DNA of 64,000 bases from an uncultured Caldimonas sp. (GTDB lineage Bacteria; Pseudomonadota; Gammaproteobacteria; Burkholderiales; Burkholderiaceae): contig NZ_CAMLJQ010000001.1 in assembly GCF_946480305.1 (NCBI RefSeq), forward strand, positions 1-64,000, written 5' to 3'. The stretch's first letter is position 1, and every line of letters begins with the position of its first letter. Below, piece by piece: positions 35,948-46,229 of this stretch. A program made the translations under genes and the position numbers. The notes under the pieces are model-generated. The model saw only the letters and a program-made list of their open reading frames with translations, was not told the DNA's origin and did not search any database.

Positions 35948-36985
35948 ATGAACGAGCTCGATCAACTGGTGTCGCAGGCGCGTGCCGATTTTGCCCAGGC
36001 GCCCACGCCCACGGACCTTGAGAACGCGAAGGCGCGCTACCTCGGCAAGGCCGGCCGCGTCACGGAACTCCTGAAGGGTCTCGCTGCCTTGTCGCCTGAG
36101 GACAAGAAGTCGCGCGGTGCAGCCATCAACGACGCAAAGCAGAAGGTGGAAGCGGCGTTGAACGAGCGTCGTCAGGCTCTTGCCGATGCCGAATTGGAAG
36201 CGCAGCTGAAGGCCGAGGCGCTCGACGTGACGCTGCCTGGGCGTAGCAGGGGAGTCGGTGGCCTGCATCCGGTGATCCGCACGATGGAGCGGATCGAAGC
36301 GATCTTCGGCTCGATGGGCTTCGACGTGGCAGACGGCCCCGAGATCGAAGCGGACTGGTTCAACTTCACGGCGCTCAACACGCCGGCCGACCACCCCGCC
36401 CGGTCGATGCACGACACCTTCTACGTGGAAGGTGGGCATCTGCTGCGCACGCATACCAGTCCGATGCAGATCCGCTATGCCGTGCAGCACGTGAAGCGAC
36501 ACCGGGCGCTGCTGGACGCAGGGCAACCGATGCCGGACATCCGCGTCATTGCCCCCGGGCGGACCTATCGCGTCGACAGCGATGCGACGCATTCCCCGAT
36601 GTTCCATCAGGTCGAAGGCCTGTGGGTGGGGGAGAACGTCAGCTTCAAGGATCTGAAGTCGGTCTACGTGAACTTCCTGCGCGAGTTCTTCGAGACCGAC
36701 GACATGCAGATCCGCTTCCGGCCGAGTTACTTCCCGTTCACGGAGCCGAGCGCCGAGATCGACATGATGTTCAACAGCGGTCCGCTGAAGGGCCGCTGGC
36801 TCGAAGTGTCGGGATCGGGGCAGGTTCATCCGCAGGTGGTCCGCAACATGGGGCTCGACCCTGAGCGCTACATCGGCTTCGCGTTCGGCTCCGGCATCGA
36901 CCGTCTGGCGATGCTGCGCTACGGTGTCAGCGATCTGCGTCTGTTCTTCGATGGTGATCTGCGTTTCCTGTCGCAGTTCAAGTAA
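35948..36985 (+). CDS. pheS: Phenylalanyl-tRNA synthetase alpha subunit
   Basis: A 345-residue subunit from ATG 35948. An N-terminal coiled coil (about 1-85) contacts tRNA. The catalytic class-II core follows with [19 protein letters not shown], the DTFYV and HTSPMQIRY segments, [15 protein letters not shown] and [17 protein letters not shown] (motif 3). It works as an alpha2-beta2 enzyme with PheT, whose gene starts 15 bases later. Confidence 0.97.
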   Translation: MNELDQLVSQARADFAQAPTPTDLENAKARYLGKAGRVTELLKGLAALSPEDKKSRGAAINDAKQKVEAALNERRQALADAELEAQLKAEALDVTLPGRSRGVGGLHPVIRTMERIEAIFGSMGFDVADGPEIEADWFNFTALNTPADHPARSMHDTFYVEGGHLLRTHTSPMQIRYAVQHVKRHRALLDAGQPMPDIRVIAPGRTYRVDSDATHSPMFHQVEGLWVGENVSFKDLKSVYVNFLREFFETDDMQIRFRPSYFPFTEPSAEIDMMFNSGPLKGRWLEVSGSGQVHPQVVRNMGLDPERYIGFAFGSGIDRLAMLRYGVSDLRLFFDGDLRFLSQFK

Positions 36986-37000
36986 AGGTACTGAGTCGAA

Positions 37001-39418
37001 ATGCAATTCCCAGAATCGTGGCTGCGTGAGTTCTGCAACCCGCCGATCGGCACGCAGGAACTGGCCGAGGTGTTGACGATGGCGGGGCTGGAGGTCGAAG
37101 AGCTGCGCCCTGTGGCGCCGCCTTTCCAGCGTGTGGTCGTGGCACAGGTGCTCGAAGTGGCAAAGCACCCGAATGCCGACCGCCTGAACGTGTGCCAGGT
37201 GGATGCCGGCACCGGTCAACCGCTCAACATCGTCTGCGGCGCACCGAACGTGCGGCCCGGCATCAAGGTGCCGTGCGCGCTGGTCGGCGCCGAACTGCCG
37301 CCCGGGGAAGACGGCAAGCCCTTCCAGATCAAGCTGGGCAAGTTGCGCGGGGTCGAAAGTCAGGGCATGTTGTGCTCTGCGCGGGAGCTGCAGCTGTCCG
37401 AAGACCAAAGTGGCTTGCTCGTGCTCGACGACGCTGCTCGGGTGGGGCAGGACATACGCGAGCATCTGCGGCTCGACGACGTCCTGTTCACCTTGAAGCT
37501 CACGCCGAATCTTGCACACTGCCTCAGCGTGTATGGCATTGCACGTGAAGTGTCTGCGTTGACCGGGGCTCCGTTGAAGGACGTCCGGTTCGATCCGGTG
37601 CCCGTCAGCAACGCCGACAAGCTGCGTGTGTCGATCGAGGCGCCCGACTTGTGCGGTCGTTTTTCGGGTCGTGTGATTCGCAATGTCGACACGAAGGCGC
37701 GCACACCGGCTTGGATGGTGGAGCGGCTCGAGCGCTGTGGCCAGCGGTCGGTGACGGCCCTGGTCGATATCTCGAACTATGTGATGTTCGAATTCGGCCG
37801 TCCGTCGCACATCTTCGACCTGGACAAGATCCACGGTGGCCTCAACGTACGTTGGGGCCGTGCTGGAGAGCAGTTGAAGCTGCTGAACGGCAACACCATC
37901 GAGGTCGACGAGAAGGTCGGCGTGATTGCCGACGACGAGGCTGTCGAGTCACTGGCAGGCATCATGGGCGGTGACGCGACCGCGGTCTCGGATGCCACCC
38001 GAAACATCTATGTCGAGGCGGCGTTCTGGTGGCCGCAGTCGGTGGCGGGCCGTTCGCGTCGCTACAACTTCTCCACCGACGCGGGGCATCGTTTCGAGCG
38101 GGGAGTCGATCCGGCATTGACGGTGGAGCACATTGAGCGCATTTCGCAGCTTGTGCTTGAGATCTGCGGTGGAGAGCCGGGCCCGATGGACGATCAGATC
38201 GTCAACCTGCCTGAACGACGGCCGGTGACATTGCGGGTCGCGCGGGCGGCGAAGGTGATCGGCATGCCTGTCACGCAGCAGCAGTGCGCCGATGTGTTCG
38301 GGCGGCTCGGGCTGTCGTTCACCGAAGGCGACGGTACGTTGACGGTGGCGCCACCAAGCTGGCGCTTCGACCTCCAGATCGAGGAGGACCTGATCGAAGA
38401 GGTCATCCGCGTCATCGGGTATCAGAACCTGCCCGACACCGCGCCTGCAGGGCCGATCCTGCCGCGCGTGCGGACCGAGTCGCAGCGCGGGCTGCACGCG
38501 GTACGTCGCGCGCTTGCCGCGCTTGGATACCAGGAAACGCTGAACTTCAGCTTCGTCGAGGAGCGCTGGGAGCACGATTTCGCCGGCAACGCGAAACCGA
38601 TCCGCTTGTTGAACCCGATCGCGAGTTCGCTCAGCGTGATGCGCTCATCGCTGATCGGCAGCCTGGTGCAGGTGCTGCGTTTCAACCTCGCCCGCAAGGC
38701 GGGCCGGGTGCGTGTATTCGAAGTGGGGCGGGTGTTTCTGCGCGACGACAGCGTGACGGAGAGCGATGCAACCGTGGGCGGGTTGCGCCAGCCGATGCGT
38801 GTGTGCGGCCTGGCGTATGGAGGGGCGGCACAGTTGCAATGGGGTGTGGCAGACCGTCCGGTGGACTTCTTCGATGTGAAGGGCGACCTGGGCGAGTTGT
38901 TTGCGCCGCTGCAACCCGGCTTTGTCGCCACCGAGCATCCGGCTTTCCATCCAGGGCGGTGCGCGGCCATCATGCTCGACGGCGTGGTCGTCGGCCATGT
39001 CGGCGAACTGCATCCCAAGTGGCGGCAGGCCTACGAACTGCCGCACGCCCCGGTGATCTTCGAGGTGGATGCGACGGCTTTGCAGCGCCGTCCGGTGCCT
39101 GCCTACAAGCCAATTGCGCGGCAACAGGCCGTCACGCGGGACCTCGCGGTCATCGTTTCCGACAAGGTTCGTTACGACGCGTTGGTCGAGGCGGTGCACG
39201 CCGCGCCCACCGGGGGGCTGGTACGTGAGGTGACGCTGTTCGACATCTACAAGCCCAAAGCGGCTGCCACGGATATCGGCGCGGATGAGCGCAGCGTGGC
39301 ACTGAGGCTTGAGTTGCTCGACGACGACGCCACGCTGACCGATGAACGGATCGATGCGGCAATGAAGGCGGTGGTCGATACACTGGGGGCCCGGCTGGGG
39401 GGCCGATTGCGCGGCTGA
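37001..39418 (+). CDS. pheT: Phenylalanyl-tRNA synthetase beta subunit
   Basis: An 805-residue subunit with the usual domain order: tRNA-binding OB fold (about 40-150, [16 protein letters not shown]), B3/B4 editing domain (about 215-390), B5 domain (about 410-475), the catalytic-like domain and the C-terminal anticodon-binding FDX-ACB domain (about 710-805, [15 protein letters not shown]). Length is normal. It removes mischarged Tyr-tRNA-Phe and binds tRNA. Confidence 0.97.
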   Translation: MQFPESWLREFCNPPIGTQELAEVLTMAGLEVEELRPVAPPFQRVVVAQVLEVAKHPNADRLNVCQVDAGTGQPLNIVCGAPNVRPGIKVPCALVGAELPPGEDGKPFQIKLGKLRGVESQGMLCSARELQLSEDQSGLLVLDDAARVGQDIREHLRLDDVLFTLKLTPNLAHCLSVYGIAREVSALTGAPLKDVRFDPVPVSNADKLRVSIEAPDLCGRFSGRVIRNVDTKARTPAWMVERLERCGQRSVTALVDISNYVMFEFGRPSHIFDLDKIHGGLNVRWGRAGEQLKLLNGNTIEVDEKVGVIADDEAVESLAGIMGGDATAVSDATRNIYVEAAFWWPQSVAGRSRRYNFSTDAGHRFERGVDPALTVEHIERISQLVLEICGGEPGPMDDQIVNLPERRPVTLRVARAAKVIGMPVTQQQCADVFGRLGLSFTEGDGTLTVAPPSWRFDLQIEEDLIEEVIRVIGYQNLPDTAPAGPILPRVRTESQRGLHAVRRALAALGYQETLNFSFVEERWEHDFAGNAKPIRLLNPIASSLSVMRSSLIGSLVQVLRFNLARKAGRVRVFEVGRVFLRDDSVTESDATVGGLRQPMRVCGLAYGGAAQLQWGVADRPVDFFDVKGDLGELFAPLQPGFVATEHPAFHPGRCAAIMLDGVVVGHVGELHPKWRQAYELPHAPVIFEVDATALQRRPVPAYKPIARQQAVTRDLAVIVSDKVRYDALVEAVHAAPTGGLVREVTLFDIYKPKAAATDIGADERSVALRLELLDDDATLTDERIDAAMKAVVDTLGARLGGRLRG

Positions 39419-39436
39419 GGGGCCGGAGGAACGAAC

Positions 39437-39778
39437 ATGGATCGAGCGATTCTTCCTTCCATCGAGACGCCGACGCTGACGAAGGCCGAACTTGCGGACC
39501 TGCTGTTCGAACGACTCGGACTGAACAAGCGCGAGTCCAAGGACATGGTCGAGGCCTTCTTCGAGATCATCCACGCAAGCCTCGTGGAAGGCGAGGATGT
39601 GAAGCTGTCCGGATTCGGCAACTTCCAGATCCGGCGCAAGGCACCGCGCCCGGGGCGCAACCCGCGCACCGGAGAGGCCATTCCCATCAAGGCGCGAAAT
39701 GTGGTCACATTTCACGCGAGCCACAAGTTGAAGGGTGTTGTGCAGGGAGACATTCCCGCGGGAGAAGACTTCGAGTAA
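39437..39778 (+). CDS. ihfA: Integration host factor alpha subunit
   Basis: A 113-residue HU/IHF-fold protein that bends DNA at specific sites as a heterodimer with IHF-beta. The core [20 protein letters not shown] and the DNA-binding arm [21 protein letters not shown] are present. The N-terminal extension ([12 protein letters not shown]) is common in betaproteobacteria. It follows pheT by 18 bases with a GGAGG site, the conserved pheT-ihfA arrangement. Confidence 0.95.
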   Translation: MDRAILPSIETPTLTKAELADLLFERLGLNKRESKDMVEAFFEIIHASLVEGEDVKLSGFGNFQIRRKAPRPGRNPRTGEAIPIKARNVVTFHASHKLKGVVQGDIPAGEDFE

Positions 39779-39804
39779 AGTCTTAGCTTTCTTGCCCGAT
39801 CTCT

Positions 39805-40278
39805 TTGATTTCAGTGGAGAAAGCGCTCCCCGCCATCCCTGCCAAACGCTACTTCACCATCGGTGAGGTGAGCGAGTTGTGCGGCGTCAAGCCGTACGTG
39901 CTGCGCTATTGGGAGCAGGAGTTCACGCAGCTCAAGCCGATGAAGCGTCGGGGTAACCGACGCTACTACCAGCACCACGAGGTGCTGTTGATCCGGCGCA
40001 TTCGCGAGTTGCTCTACGAGCAGGGCTTCACGATCAGCGGTGCACGCAATCGCTTGGCCGAGATGGGCGCCCATGCGGCCAAGGTGGAGTCGGTGGAGCA
40101 GGCTGAGCCGTCGACGGTCGCCTACGCTGAGCAAATCGAAGAGGCTGTTCCGGTGGTGCAGGAAGCAGTGGCTGCCGCGTTGGTCGCGAACACTTCCGCT
40201 CGCACGGCAGTGGTGCCGTACTCGGTTCATCAAGTTCGCCAGGAACTGCTTTCGATTCGCAGTTTGCTGGTCATCTGA
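39805..40278 (+). CDS. MerR-family transcriptional regulator
   Basis: A 157-residue regulator. The N-terminal winged HTH (YFTIGEVSELCGVKPYVLRYWEQEF, residues about 16-40, then RRGNRRYY) is typical of the MerR-like gene that follows ihfA in many proteobacteria. The C-terminal part lacks metal-binding cysteines. The start is TTG 39805 or GTG 39814. Target genes are unknown. A promoter for the downstream tRNA lies within its last codons. Confidence 0.85.
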   Translation: MISVEKALPAIPAKRYFTIGEVSELCGVKPYVLRYWEQEFTQLKPMKRRGNRRYYQHHEVLLIRRIRELLYEQGFTISGARNRLAEMGAHAAKVESVEQAEPSTVAYAEQIEEAVPVVQEAVAAALVANTSARTAVVPYSVHQVRQELLSIRSLLVI

Positions 40279-40290
40279 GCAAAAGCATCG

Positions 40291-40296
40291 TATACT
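40291..40296 (+). promoter_or_regulatory. -10 element of the tRNA-Pro promoter
   Basis: TATACT lies 12 bases before the mature tRNA 5' end, just after the merR stop, which is a normal distance for a stable-RNA promoter. The -35 is not obvious. Confidence 0.45.
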
Positions 40297-40308
40297 CTTT
40301 GGCTTCGT

Positions 40309-40385
40309 CGGGGTGTAGCGCAGCCTGGTAGCGCACTTGCATGGGGTGCAAGGGGTCGCGAGTTCGAATCCCGCCACCCCGACCA
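40309..40385 (+). tRNA. tRNA-Pro (anticodon GGG)
   Basis: A 77-base cloverleaf. The acceptor stem CGGGGTG/CACCCCG has discriminator A and an encoded CCA. The anticodon arm is CTTGC-ATGGGGT-GCAAG with anticodon GGG, and the T arm carries GTTCGAATC. It decodes CCC, and in part CCU, proline codons. An intrinsic terminator follows. Confidence 0.97.
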
Positions 40386-40401
40386 TTTATTCAGAAGCAA
40401 G

Positions 40402-40435
40402 AAGCCCGTCACGGTAACGCGTGACGGGCTTTTTT
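40402..40435 (+). terminator. Intrinsic terminator after tRNA-Pro
   Basis: AAGCCCGTCACG (40402-40413) and CGTGACGGGCTT (40420-40431) form a perfect 12-bp stem, followed by a T-run to 40435. Confidence 0.92.
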
Positions 40436-40628
40436 CATTCCCGTGTTGCCGCAGCGGGACGATGCTTCGCAAGTACCCGGCGCGCACGGTGCGCATAGCT
40501 ACTCGCCTTGGAGTGGACTGCACAGAAAGAAGGCAGACTGATGACAACCCGCGCCGTTGCAGGGGTTGCGAGCGGTACAGACAGCTTCTCCACAGGGCCA
40601 TCCACAAGAGCTGTGGATGCGCTGCCGT

Positions 40629-41924
40629 TCACTCAGGTCTGGTGGTGCTCTTGAATGTGGTCAATGCCGCGGCACGTTCCATCAGCAACGCGCGCTCTCG
40701 TGAATTGCGAGCGAGCGAGGCGGCGTGCTCGAACTCCGCCCGGGCTTCGTCGCGGCGGCCCAGTTTTGCCAGCAGGTCGCCGCGCACGCTTGGGAGCCAC
40801 TGGTAGTGCTGCAGCGAGCGATCGGCCCGCATGCGGTCAACGATTTCCAGCGCCGCCGCCGGCCCGAAGGCCATGCTCACAGCCACTGCACGGTTGAGTT
40901 CGACCACGGGCGACGGCTGGATCTGCGCCAGCGCGTCGTACAGCGCGACGATGCCTTCCCAATCGGTCGCGTCTGCCGTGGCAGCGCGCGCGTGGCAGGC
41001 TGCGATGGCGGCCTGCAGGGCGTAGGGGCCGAGGGGACCGAGTGCCTCGGCGCGATCGAGCGCGAGCAGCCCACGGCGGATCAGCAGGCGATCCCAGCGC
41101 GAGCGGTCCTGTTCGAGCAGCAGCACCGGCCGACCGGCGGCGTCGACGCGAGCTGCGTTCCTTGAGGCCTGCAATTCCATCAGCGCGACCAGGCCGTGCA
41201 CCTCGCCTTCGTGCGGCGTCAACTCTGCCAGCACCCGGCCGAGGCGCAGTGCTTCGTTGCACAGGTCGAGCCGCATCCAGTCATCACCGGCGGTGGCCGT
41301 GTAACCTTCATTGAACACGAGGTAGATCACTTCGAGCACCGAGGCCAACCGCTCGGCGAGCGCGCCTCCTTGCGGCAGTTCGAACGGCACGCGTGCGGCA
41401 CTGAGGGTGCGCTTGGCTCGAACGATTCGTTGCGCGACCGTGGGTTCGGGCACCAGGAATGCGCGCGCAATCTCTGCGGTGCTCAGTCCTCCGAGCAACT
41501 TGAGCGTGAGTGCCACGCGTGCCTCGGTGGACAGCACCGGATGGCATGCGGTGAAGATCAGGCGCAGCATGTCGTCGCCGATCTGGTCGGCTCGCGCTGC
41601 GTCGAGCGCATCGACGAAATCCGGGACGATCAGGGCCTCTTGCGCTTCAAGTTCGTGGCCGATCTCCTCGTGTTTCGTGGCTTGCAGCTTGTCGCGCCGC
41701 AGCCGATCGAGCGCGCGGTTCTTGGCGGTGGCCATGAGCCATGCACCGGGGTTGTCTGGCACACCGGATCGGGGCCAGTGTTCGAGCGCGGCCACGAGCG
41801 CGTCCTGCGCCAACTCCTCAGCGAGCCCGACGTCCCGCACCATGCGTGCCACGCTCGCGATGATCTTGGCCGCCTCGATACGCCAGACGGCATCGATGGC
41901 GCGGTGCGTGGCGGCGTTGCTCAT
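40629..41924 (-). CDS. ECF sigma factor of the ECF42 (DGPF-linked) type
   Basis: A 431-residue sigma factor. Region 2 lies about residues 10-80 (AEELAQDALVAALEHWP, NPGAWLMATAKNRALDRLRR) and region 4 about 115-175 (LLGGLSTAEIARAFLVPEPTVAQRIVRAKR). A long C-terminal extension of about 240 residues has TPR-like helices and the LVFNEGYTAT motif. This layout and the two adjacent DGPF/YCII proteins define ECF42; no anti-sigma factor is present, so the extension probably controls activity. Start ATG 41924 is chosen over a longer frame overlapping the DGPF gene. Confidence 0.88.
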   Translation of the reverse strand: MSNAATHRAIDAVWRIEAAKIIASVARMVRDVGLAEELAQDALVAALEHWPRSGVPDNPGAWLMATAKNRALDRLRRDKLQATKHEEIGHELEAQEALIVPDFVDALDAARADQIGDDMLRLIFTACHPVLSTEARVALTLKLLGGLSTAEIARAFLVPEPTVAQRIVRAKRTLSAARVPFELPQGGALAERLASVLEVIYLVFNEGYTATAGDDWMRLDLCNEALRLGRVLAELTPHEGEVHGLVALMELQASRNAARVDAAGRPVLLLEQDRSRWDRLLIRRGLLALDRAEALGPLGPYALQAAIAACHARAATADATDWEGIVALYDALAQIQPSPVVELNRAVAVSMAFGPAAALEIVDRMRADRSLQHYQWLPSVRGDLLAKLGRRDEARAEFEHAASLARNSRERALLMERAAALTTFKSTTRPE

Positions 41925-41937
41925 GCCCGATGCCCGC

Positions 41938-42348
41938 TCAGATGCCGACACCGATGCTGCGAAAGCGCTGCGCGACCTGCGCGGACAGGACCTCTTCCAA
42001 CTCGTAGAGCCGCCGCACCTCGATCTCGCACTCCACCTGCTCGCCAAAAGGGGCAGGGAAACGGCGCGTCCACTCGAGCGCTTCTTCCGGCGAGCGGACC
42101 TGGATCAGCGTGTAGCCGGCGATGAGTTCCTTTGTCTCGGCGAACGGCCCGTCGATCACCACCCGCTTGCCGCGCGAGCAGCGGATGCGCCAGCCTTCCG
42201 CGCTGGGGTGCAGGCCCGATGCGTCGAGCAGCACACCCGCCTTGGCCAACTCGGCGTGATAGGTGGCCATGGCATTTGCGAGGGCATCATCCGGAAGCAC
42301 GCCTGCCTCGCTGTCTGGCGTCGCCTTGACGATGATCATGAATCGCAT
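41938..42348 (-). CDS. YCII/DGPF-domain protein
   Basis: A 136-residue protein of the YCII-related (YciI-fold) family. The signature VIDGPFAETKELIAGY at about residues 63-78 is the DGPF motif that gives ECF42-linked proteins their name. It precedes the sigma gene by 13 bases in the same direction and is probably co-transcribed. The biochemical function is not established; a small-molecule binding or enzymatic role is suggested by the fold. Confidence 0.85.
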   Translation of the reverse strand: MRFMIIVKATPDSEAGVLPDDALANAMATYHAELAKAGVLLDASGLHPSAEGWRIRCSRGKRVVIDGPFAETKELIAGYTLIQVRSPEEALEWTRRFPAPFGEQVECEIEVRRLYELEEVLSAQVAQRFRSIGVGI

Positions 42349-42473
42349 GTCGGTTCTCCTTCATGGCGCCGTGCGGGACTGCAGGCGGTCATGTGCACGA
42401 CGAACCGGAAGCGCTGATTTCGACATCAGGAGAACCCTGGTGAAAACCCGCGGCGAGGGTGGTGCTTCGGCGC

Positions 42474-42827
42474 CTATTCGTAGCAGGGGGCGAGGTTGCG
42501 AACCTCCACCGTGCACCACTGTGCCGCGGGGCATTCGGCTGCGATGGCGACGGCTTCGTCGCGGGTGCGGCAGTTCAGCAGGAAAAAGCCGCCCACCATT
42601 TCCTTGGCCTCGGCGTAAGGGCCATCGAGGACCTGGGTGCGACCTTCGCGCACTTCGACGCGGGCCGCCTTGTCGAGCGAGCCGAGCGATTCGCTTGCGA
42701 GCAGCAGGCCGCGCTCCTTGAGGCCGCGCCCGAACTCCAGCATCTGTTCGTAGGCGTCGCGGCCTTCCGCATCTGTGCGAGTGCCGCGTTGGCCGGTGGG
42801 TTCCATGATCAGCAGCATGTACGACAT
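42474..42827 (-). CDS. Second YCII/DGPF-domain protein
   Basis: A 117-residue YCII-fold protein with VLDGPYAEAKEMVGGFF near residue 67, a Tyr-for-Phe variant of the DGPF motif, and a C-terminal Cys pair (WCTV, PCYE). It is first in the leftward row before the other DGPF gene and the sigma factor, with a 125-base gap that could hold a sigma-dependent promoter. It is probably a target or partner of the ECF42 factor. Confidence 0.82.
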   Translation of the reverse strand: MSYMLLIMEPTGQRGTRTDAEGRDAYEQMLEFGRGLKERGLLLASESLGSLDKAARVEVREGRTQVLDGPYAEAKEMVGGFFLLNCRTRDEAVAIAAECPAAQWCTVEVRNLAPCYE

Positions 42828-42970
42828 CAGCGTCTCCCGGTGCGGGCGTCACTGCCCGCGATGACGCGCGATTACATCACGCGCGTGTTTCGTGTGGGCG
42901 CGATCCGCGCTGGGCAGGTGCTGCCGGAACCGGGGGGAAACCCTTCTGCAAGCGGCTGTATCGCCACCCC

Positions 42971-42995
42971 TAGAATCGTTGTGCTCTGCACAACG
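42971..42995 (+). promoter_or_regulatory. phaR promoter -10 with overlapping palindromic operator
   Basis: TAGAAT (42971-42976) is followed at once by CGTTGTGC-TCT-GCACAACG (42977-42995), a perfect 8-bp interrupted palindrome with a TGC-N3-GCA core. A repressor bound there would block the promoter start point. PhaR proteins are known to repress their own genes through TGC/GCA-type sites, so autoregulation is likely. Confidence 0.6.
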
Positions 42996-43023
42996 ACGTG
43001 CATGTGTTTTTGGAGACTCCCCC

Positions 43024-43611
43024 ATGGCTCAAGCCAGACGTACCGCGGCTGCTGGACAAGAAGGATCGGCGACGCAGGAGGTGCGAACGCTCAAGAAGTA
43101 CCCGAATCGCCGTCTGTACGACACGCAGACCAGCAGCTACATCACCTTGGCGGACGTGAAGCACATGGTGCTCGACGGGCAGGAGTTCGTGGTTCGCGAT
43201 GCGAAGACGAACGAGGATCTCACGCGCAGCATCCTGCTGCAGATCATTCTCGAAGAAGAGACTGGCGGGGTGCCGATGTTCACGACGCCGATGCTGGCCC
43301 AGATCATCCGCTTCTACGGCCACACGATGCAGGGCCTGATGGGCACCTACCTGGAAAAGAACATCCAGGCGTTCATCGACATGCAGAAGAGTTTTGCCGA
43401 ACAGTCCAAGGGCGTCTACGACGCCAAGGGCCTGAACGCCGAGATGTGGACGCAGCTGATGAACGTGCAGGCGCCGATGATGCAAGGGCTGATGTCGAAC
43501 TACCTGGAGCAGTCCAAGAACATGTTCGTGCAGATGCAGGAACAGATGCAGAAGCAGGCGGAGTCGCTGATGCCCGGTTTTCCCGGTTTTCCGCCGAACA
43601 ACAAGCGCTGA
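43024..43611 (+). CDS. phaR: Polyhydroxyalkanoate synthesis repressor PhaR
   Basis: A 195-residue regulator. The N-terminal DNA-binding domain (RTLKKYPNRRLYDTQTSSYITLADVKHMV, about 20-80) and the PHB-accumulation domain that binds PHA granules (about 85-130) are intact. The C-terminus is Met/Gln-rich and ends PGFPGFPPNNKR. PhaR represses phasin and its own gene until it is titrated by nascent granules. Start ATG 43024; upstream open frame covers the operator and is excluded. It indicates PHA storage in this organism, which suits the glyoxylate cycle gene nearby. Confidence 0.93.
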   Translation: MAQARRTAAAGQEGSATQEVRTLKKYPNRRLYDTQTSSYITLADVKHMVLDGQEFVVRDAKTNEDLTRSILLQIILEEETGGVPMFTTPMLAQIIRFYGHTMQGLMGTYLEKNIQAFIDMQKSFAEQSKGVYDAKGLNAEMWTQLMNVQAPMMQGLMSNYLEQSKNMFVQMQEQMQKQAESLMPGFPGFPPNNKR

Positions 43612-43650
43612 TGCGACTCGCGGTGCCCGGATCGGCGAAAATCCGGGCCC

Positions 43651-45048
43651 ATGACTCAAGACACTTCCCAGGCCATGCCGGCGATCGCCGGCGCGGCTCC
43701 CAAGATCGGTTTCGTGAGCCTGGGCTGCCCCAAGGCGCTGACCGATTCCGAACTGATCCTCACGCAGTTGAGCGCCGAGGGCTACCAGACCGCCAAGACC
43801 TTCCAGGGCGCTGACCTCGTCATCGTCAACACCTGCGGCTTCATCGACGACGCGGTGAAGGAAAGCCTCGACACGATCGGCGAAGCGTTGGCCGAAAACG
43901 GCAAGGTGATCGTCACCGGCTGCCTGGGTGCCAAGGCAGGCGAGGACGGCGGCAATCTCGTCAAGCAGATCCACCCGAAGGTGCTGGCCGTGACGGGCCC
44001 GCATGCGACGAACGAGGTGATGGACGCGGTGCACCTGCACGTGCCCAAGCCCCATGACCCCTTCGTCGATCTCGTGCCGGCTGCCGGCGTCAAGCTCACG
44101 CCCAAGCACTACGCCTACCTGAAGATCAGCGAGGGCTGCAACCACCGGTGTTCGTTCTGCATCATCCCGAGCATGCGCGGGGACCTCGTTTCGCGCCCCG
44201 TGGGCGACGTGCTCGGCGAGGCGCAACGGTTGTTCGAGTCGGGCGTCAAGGAGCTGCTGGTGATCAGCCAGGACACCAGCGCCTACGGCGTGGACGTGAA
44301 GTACCGTACCGGCTTCTGGGATGGGCGCCCGGTGCGCACACGCATGCTCGATCTCGTGCAGTCGCTGGGCGATATGGCCGAGAAGCACGGCGCGTGGGTG
44401 CGGCTGCATTACGTCTACCCGTATCCGCACGTCGACGAGGTGCTGCCGCTGATGGCGCGTGGTCTGGTGCTGCCCTACCTCGACGTGCCGTTCCAGCACG
44501 CCCACCCGGACGTGCTCAAGCGCATGAAGCGACCGGCCAGCGGCGAGAAGAACCTGGAGCGCATCCAGCGCTGGCGCGAGATCTGCCCGGAGATCGTGAT
44601 CCGCAGCACCTTCATCGCCGGGTTTCCTGGCGAAACCGAGGCGGAGTTCCAATATCTGCTTGACTTCATGCGCGAGGCCGAAATCGACCGTGCCGGCTGC
44701 TTCGCCTATTCGCCCGTCGAGGGGGCGAGCGCCAACGAGCTGCCTGGGGCCGTGCCGGACGAAGTACGCGCCGAGCGGCAGGCGCGCTTCATGGCGGTGG
44801 CGGAGGAAGTGTCGGCCGCGAAGCTGCAGCGCCGCGTGGGAGCGACGATGCAGGTGCTGATCGACTCTGCTCCTGCCATGGGACGCAAGGGTGGGGTGGG
44901 ACGCACCTATGCCGATGCGCCCGAGATCGACGGCACCGTGCGGTTGCTGCCGCCCGAGAAGGCGTCGAAGACGCTGCGGGTCGGCGAATTCACGCGTGCC
45001 CGCATCGTGGCGACGGAAGGGCACGACCTGATCGGCATGCCCATATGA
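43651..45048 (+). CDS. rimO: Ribosomal protein uS12 methylthiotransferase RimO
   Basis: A 465-residue radical-SAM enzyme that methylthiolates Asp88 of ribosomal protein S12. The N-terminal UPF0004 domain supplies three Cys for a second cluster ([18 protein letters not shown]). The radical-SAM cluster motif CNHRCSFC lies near residue 165, and a C-terminal TRAM domain spans about 395-465. Length is normal. Its stop overlaps the metC start by ATGA, so they are coupled although functionally unrelated. Confidence 0.95.
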   Translation: MTQDTSQAMPAIAGAAPKIGFVSLGCPKALTDSELILTQLSAEGYQTAKTFQGADLVIVNTCGFIDDAVKESLDTIGEALAENGKVIVTGCLGAKAGEDGGNLVKQIHPKVLAVTGPHATNEVMDAVHLHVPKPHDPFVDLVPAAGVKLTPKHYAYLKISEGCNHRCSFCIIPSMRGDLVSRPVGDVLGEAQRLFESGVKELLVISQDTSAYGVDVKYRTGFWDGRPVRTRMLDLVQSLGDMAEKHGAWVRLHYVYPYPHVDEVLPLMARGLVLPYLDVPFQHAHPDVLKRMKRPASGEKNLERIQRWREICPEIVIRSTFIAGFPGETEAEFQYLLDFMREAEIDRAGCFAYSPVEGASANELPGAVPDEVRAERQARFMAVAEEVSAAKLQRRVGATMQVLIDSAPAMGRKGGVGRTYADAPEIDGTVRLLPPEKASKTLRVGEFTRARIVATEGHDLIGMPI

Positions 45049-46229
45049 GTGCCGACAGCGATCCCAGCACCCGGCTGATCCACCACCCTTACAAACCGCC
45101 GGAGGGCTTTGAATCTCCAGCGGTCGGGGTGTTCAAGGGATCGACGGTGTTCTTTCCCACCGTGGCGGCGATGCGGTCCCGTACCTGGAAAGACAAGTCC
45201 GCGTACACCTACGGCCTGCACGGAACGCCGACCACTTTCACGCTGGAAGAACGTATCGCGGCGCTCGAGGGCGGTCGCCACACCTTGCTCGTACCAAGTG
45301 GTCTGGCGGCGATCACCCTGGTGAACCTGGCGCTGCTGAAGGCGGGCGACGAGGTCCTGCTGCCGGACAACGTCTACGGGCCGAGCCGGGAACTGGCGTC
45401 GAACGAGCTGATGCAATACGGCATCACGCACCGCATCTACGACCCGATGGCCGGCGCCGAAGCTTTGCGCTCGATGATCGGAGAGCGCACCCGCCTGGTA
45501 TGGGTGGAAGCCGCCGGCTCAGTGACGCTGGAGTTCCCCGACGTGCGTGGGCTCGTGGCGGCGGCGCGCGATCGTGGCGTACCCGTCGTCCTCGACAACA
45601 CCTGGGGCGCGGGGATCGCCTTCAAGCCGTTCGACCTGGGCGGCGGGCTGGGTGTGGATGTGTCCGTGCAGGCGTTGACGAAATACCCGTCGGGTGGCGG
45701 TGACGTGCTGATGGGATCGATCACGACGGTCGACCGCGCGATGCACGAGCGGCTCATGATGACGCATTGCCGCTTCGGCCTGGCCGTGGCGGCGAACGAT
45801 GCCGAGCTGGTGCTGCGGGCGCTTCCCAGCGTGCATCTGCGGTACCACGCGCAGGATCGCTCGGCGAGAGAGATTGCGGCCTGGGCGCTGCAGCGGCCGC
45901 AGATCAAGAAGGTGCTGCATCCTGCCTTGCCAGGCTCGCCCGGGCACGAGCATTGGGCGGGGCTTTGCAGTGCCGCAGCCGGACTGCTGTCGATCGTCTT
46001 CGACGAGCGCTACGACAGCCCGACGGTTGACCGTTTCGTCGACGCGTTGAAGCTGTTTCGCATCGGCTATTCCTGGGGCGGGCCGATCAGTCTGGCGGTG
46101 CCGTACCGCCCGCGGGCCATGCGTGACTTTGCACCGCCGACCACGGGCACGCTGGTGCGCTTGTGCATCGGCCTGGAGGACACGCGCGACCTGATCGCCG
46201 ATCTGGAGCAGGCGCTCGCGACGCTGTGA
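45045..46229 (+). CDS. metC: Cystathionine beta-lyase (Cys/Met metabolism PLP enzyme)
   Basis: A 394-residue PLP enzyme that splits cystathionine to homocysteine, pyruvate and ammonia in methionine synthesis. The Schiff-base lysine is in [18 protein letters not shown] near residue 213, with [17 protein letters not shown] near 55 and the PLP-binding Asp in [10 protein letters not shown] near 183. This fits the MetC subgroup, but other gamma-family members cannot be excluded. It ends directly against smpB. Confidence 0.85.
   Translation: MSADSDPSTRLIHHPYKPPEGFESPAVGVFKGSTVFFPTVAAMRSRTWKDKSAYTYGLHGTPTTFTLEERIAALEGGRHTLLVPSGLAAITLVNLALLKAGDEVLLPDNVYGPSRELASNELMQYGITHRIYDPMAGAEALRSMIGERTRLVWVEAAGSVTLEFPDVRGLVAAARDRGVPVVLDNTWGAGIAFKPFDLGGGLGVDVSVQALTKYPSGGGDVLMGSITTVDRAMHERLMMTHCRFGLAVAANDAELVLRALPSVHLRYHAQDRSAREIAAWALQRPQIKKVLHPALPGSPGHEHWAGLCSAAAGLLSIVFDERYDSPTVDRFVDALKLFRIGYSWGGPISLAVPYRPRAMRDFAPPTTGTLVRLCIGLEDTRDLIADLEQALATL

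Noticed and set aside
35849..37834. 661-codon minus-strand frame opposite pheS and pheT
   Set aside because: Shadow of essential genes, and it would begin inside pheT.
40300..40390. tRNA-Pro as attachment site of a genomic island
   Set aside because: No integrase or element genes lie nearby and the flanks are ordinary core genes.
42361..42473. Extra small gene between the two DGPF genes
   Set aside because: Only shadow frames are present; the 125-base gap is better read as a promoter region.
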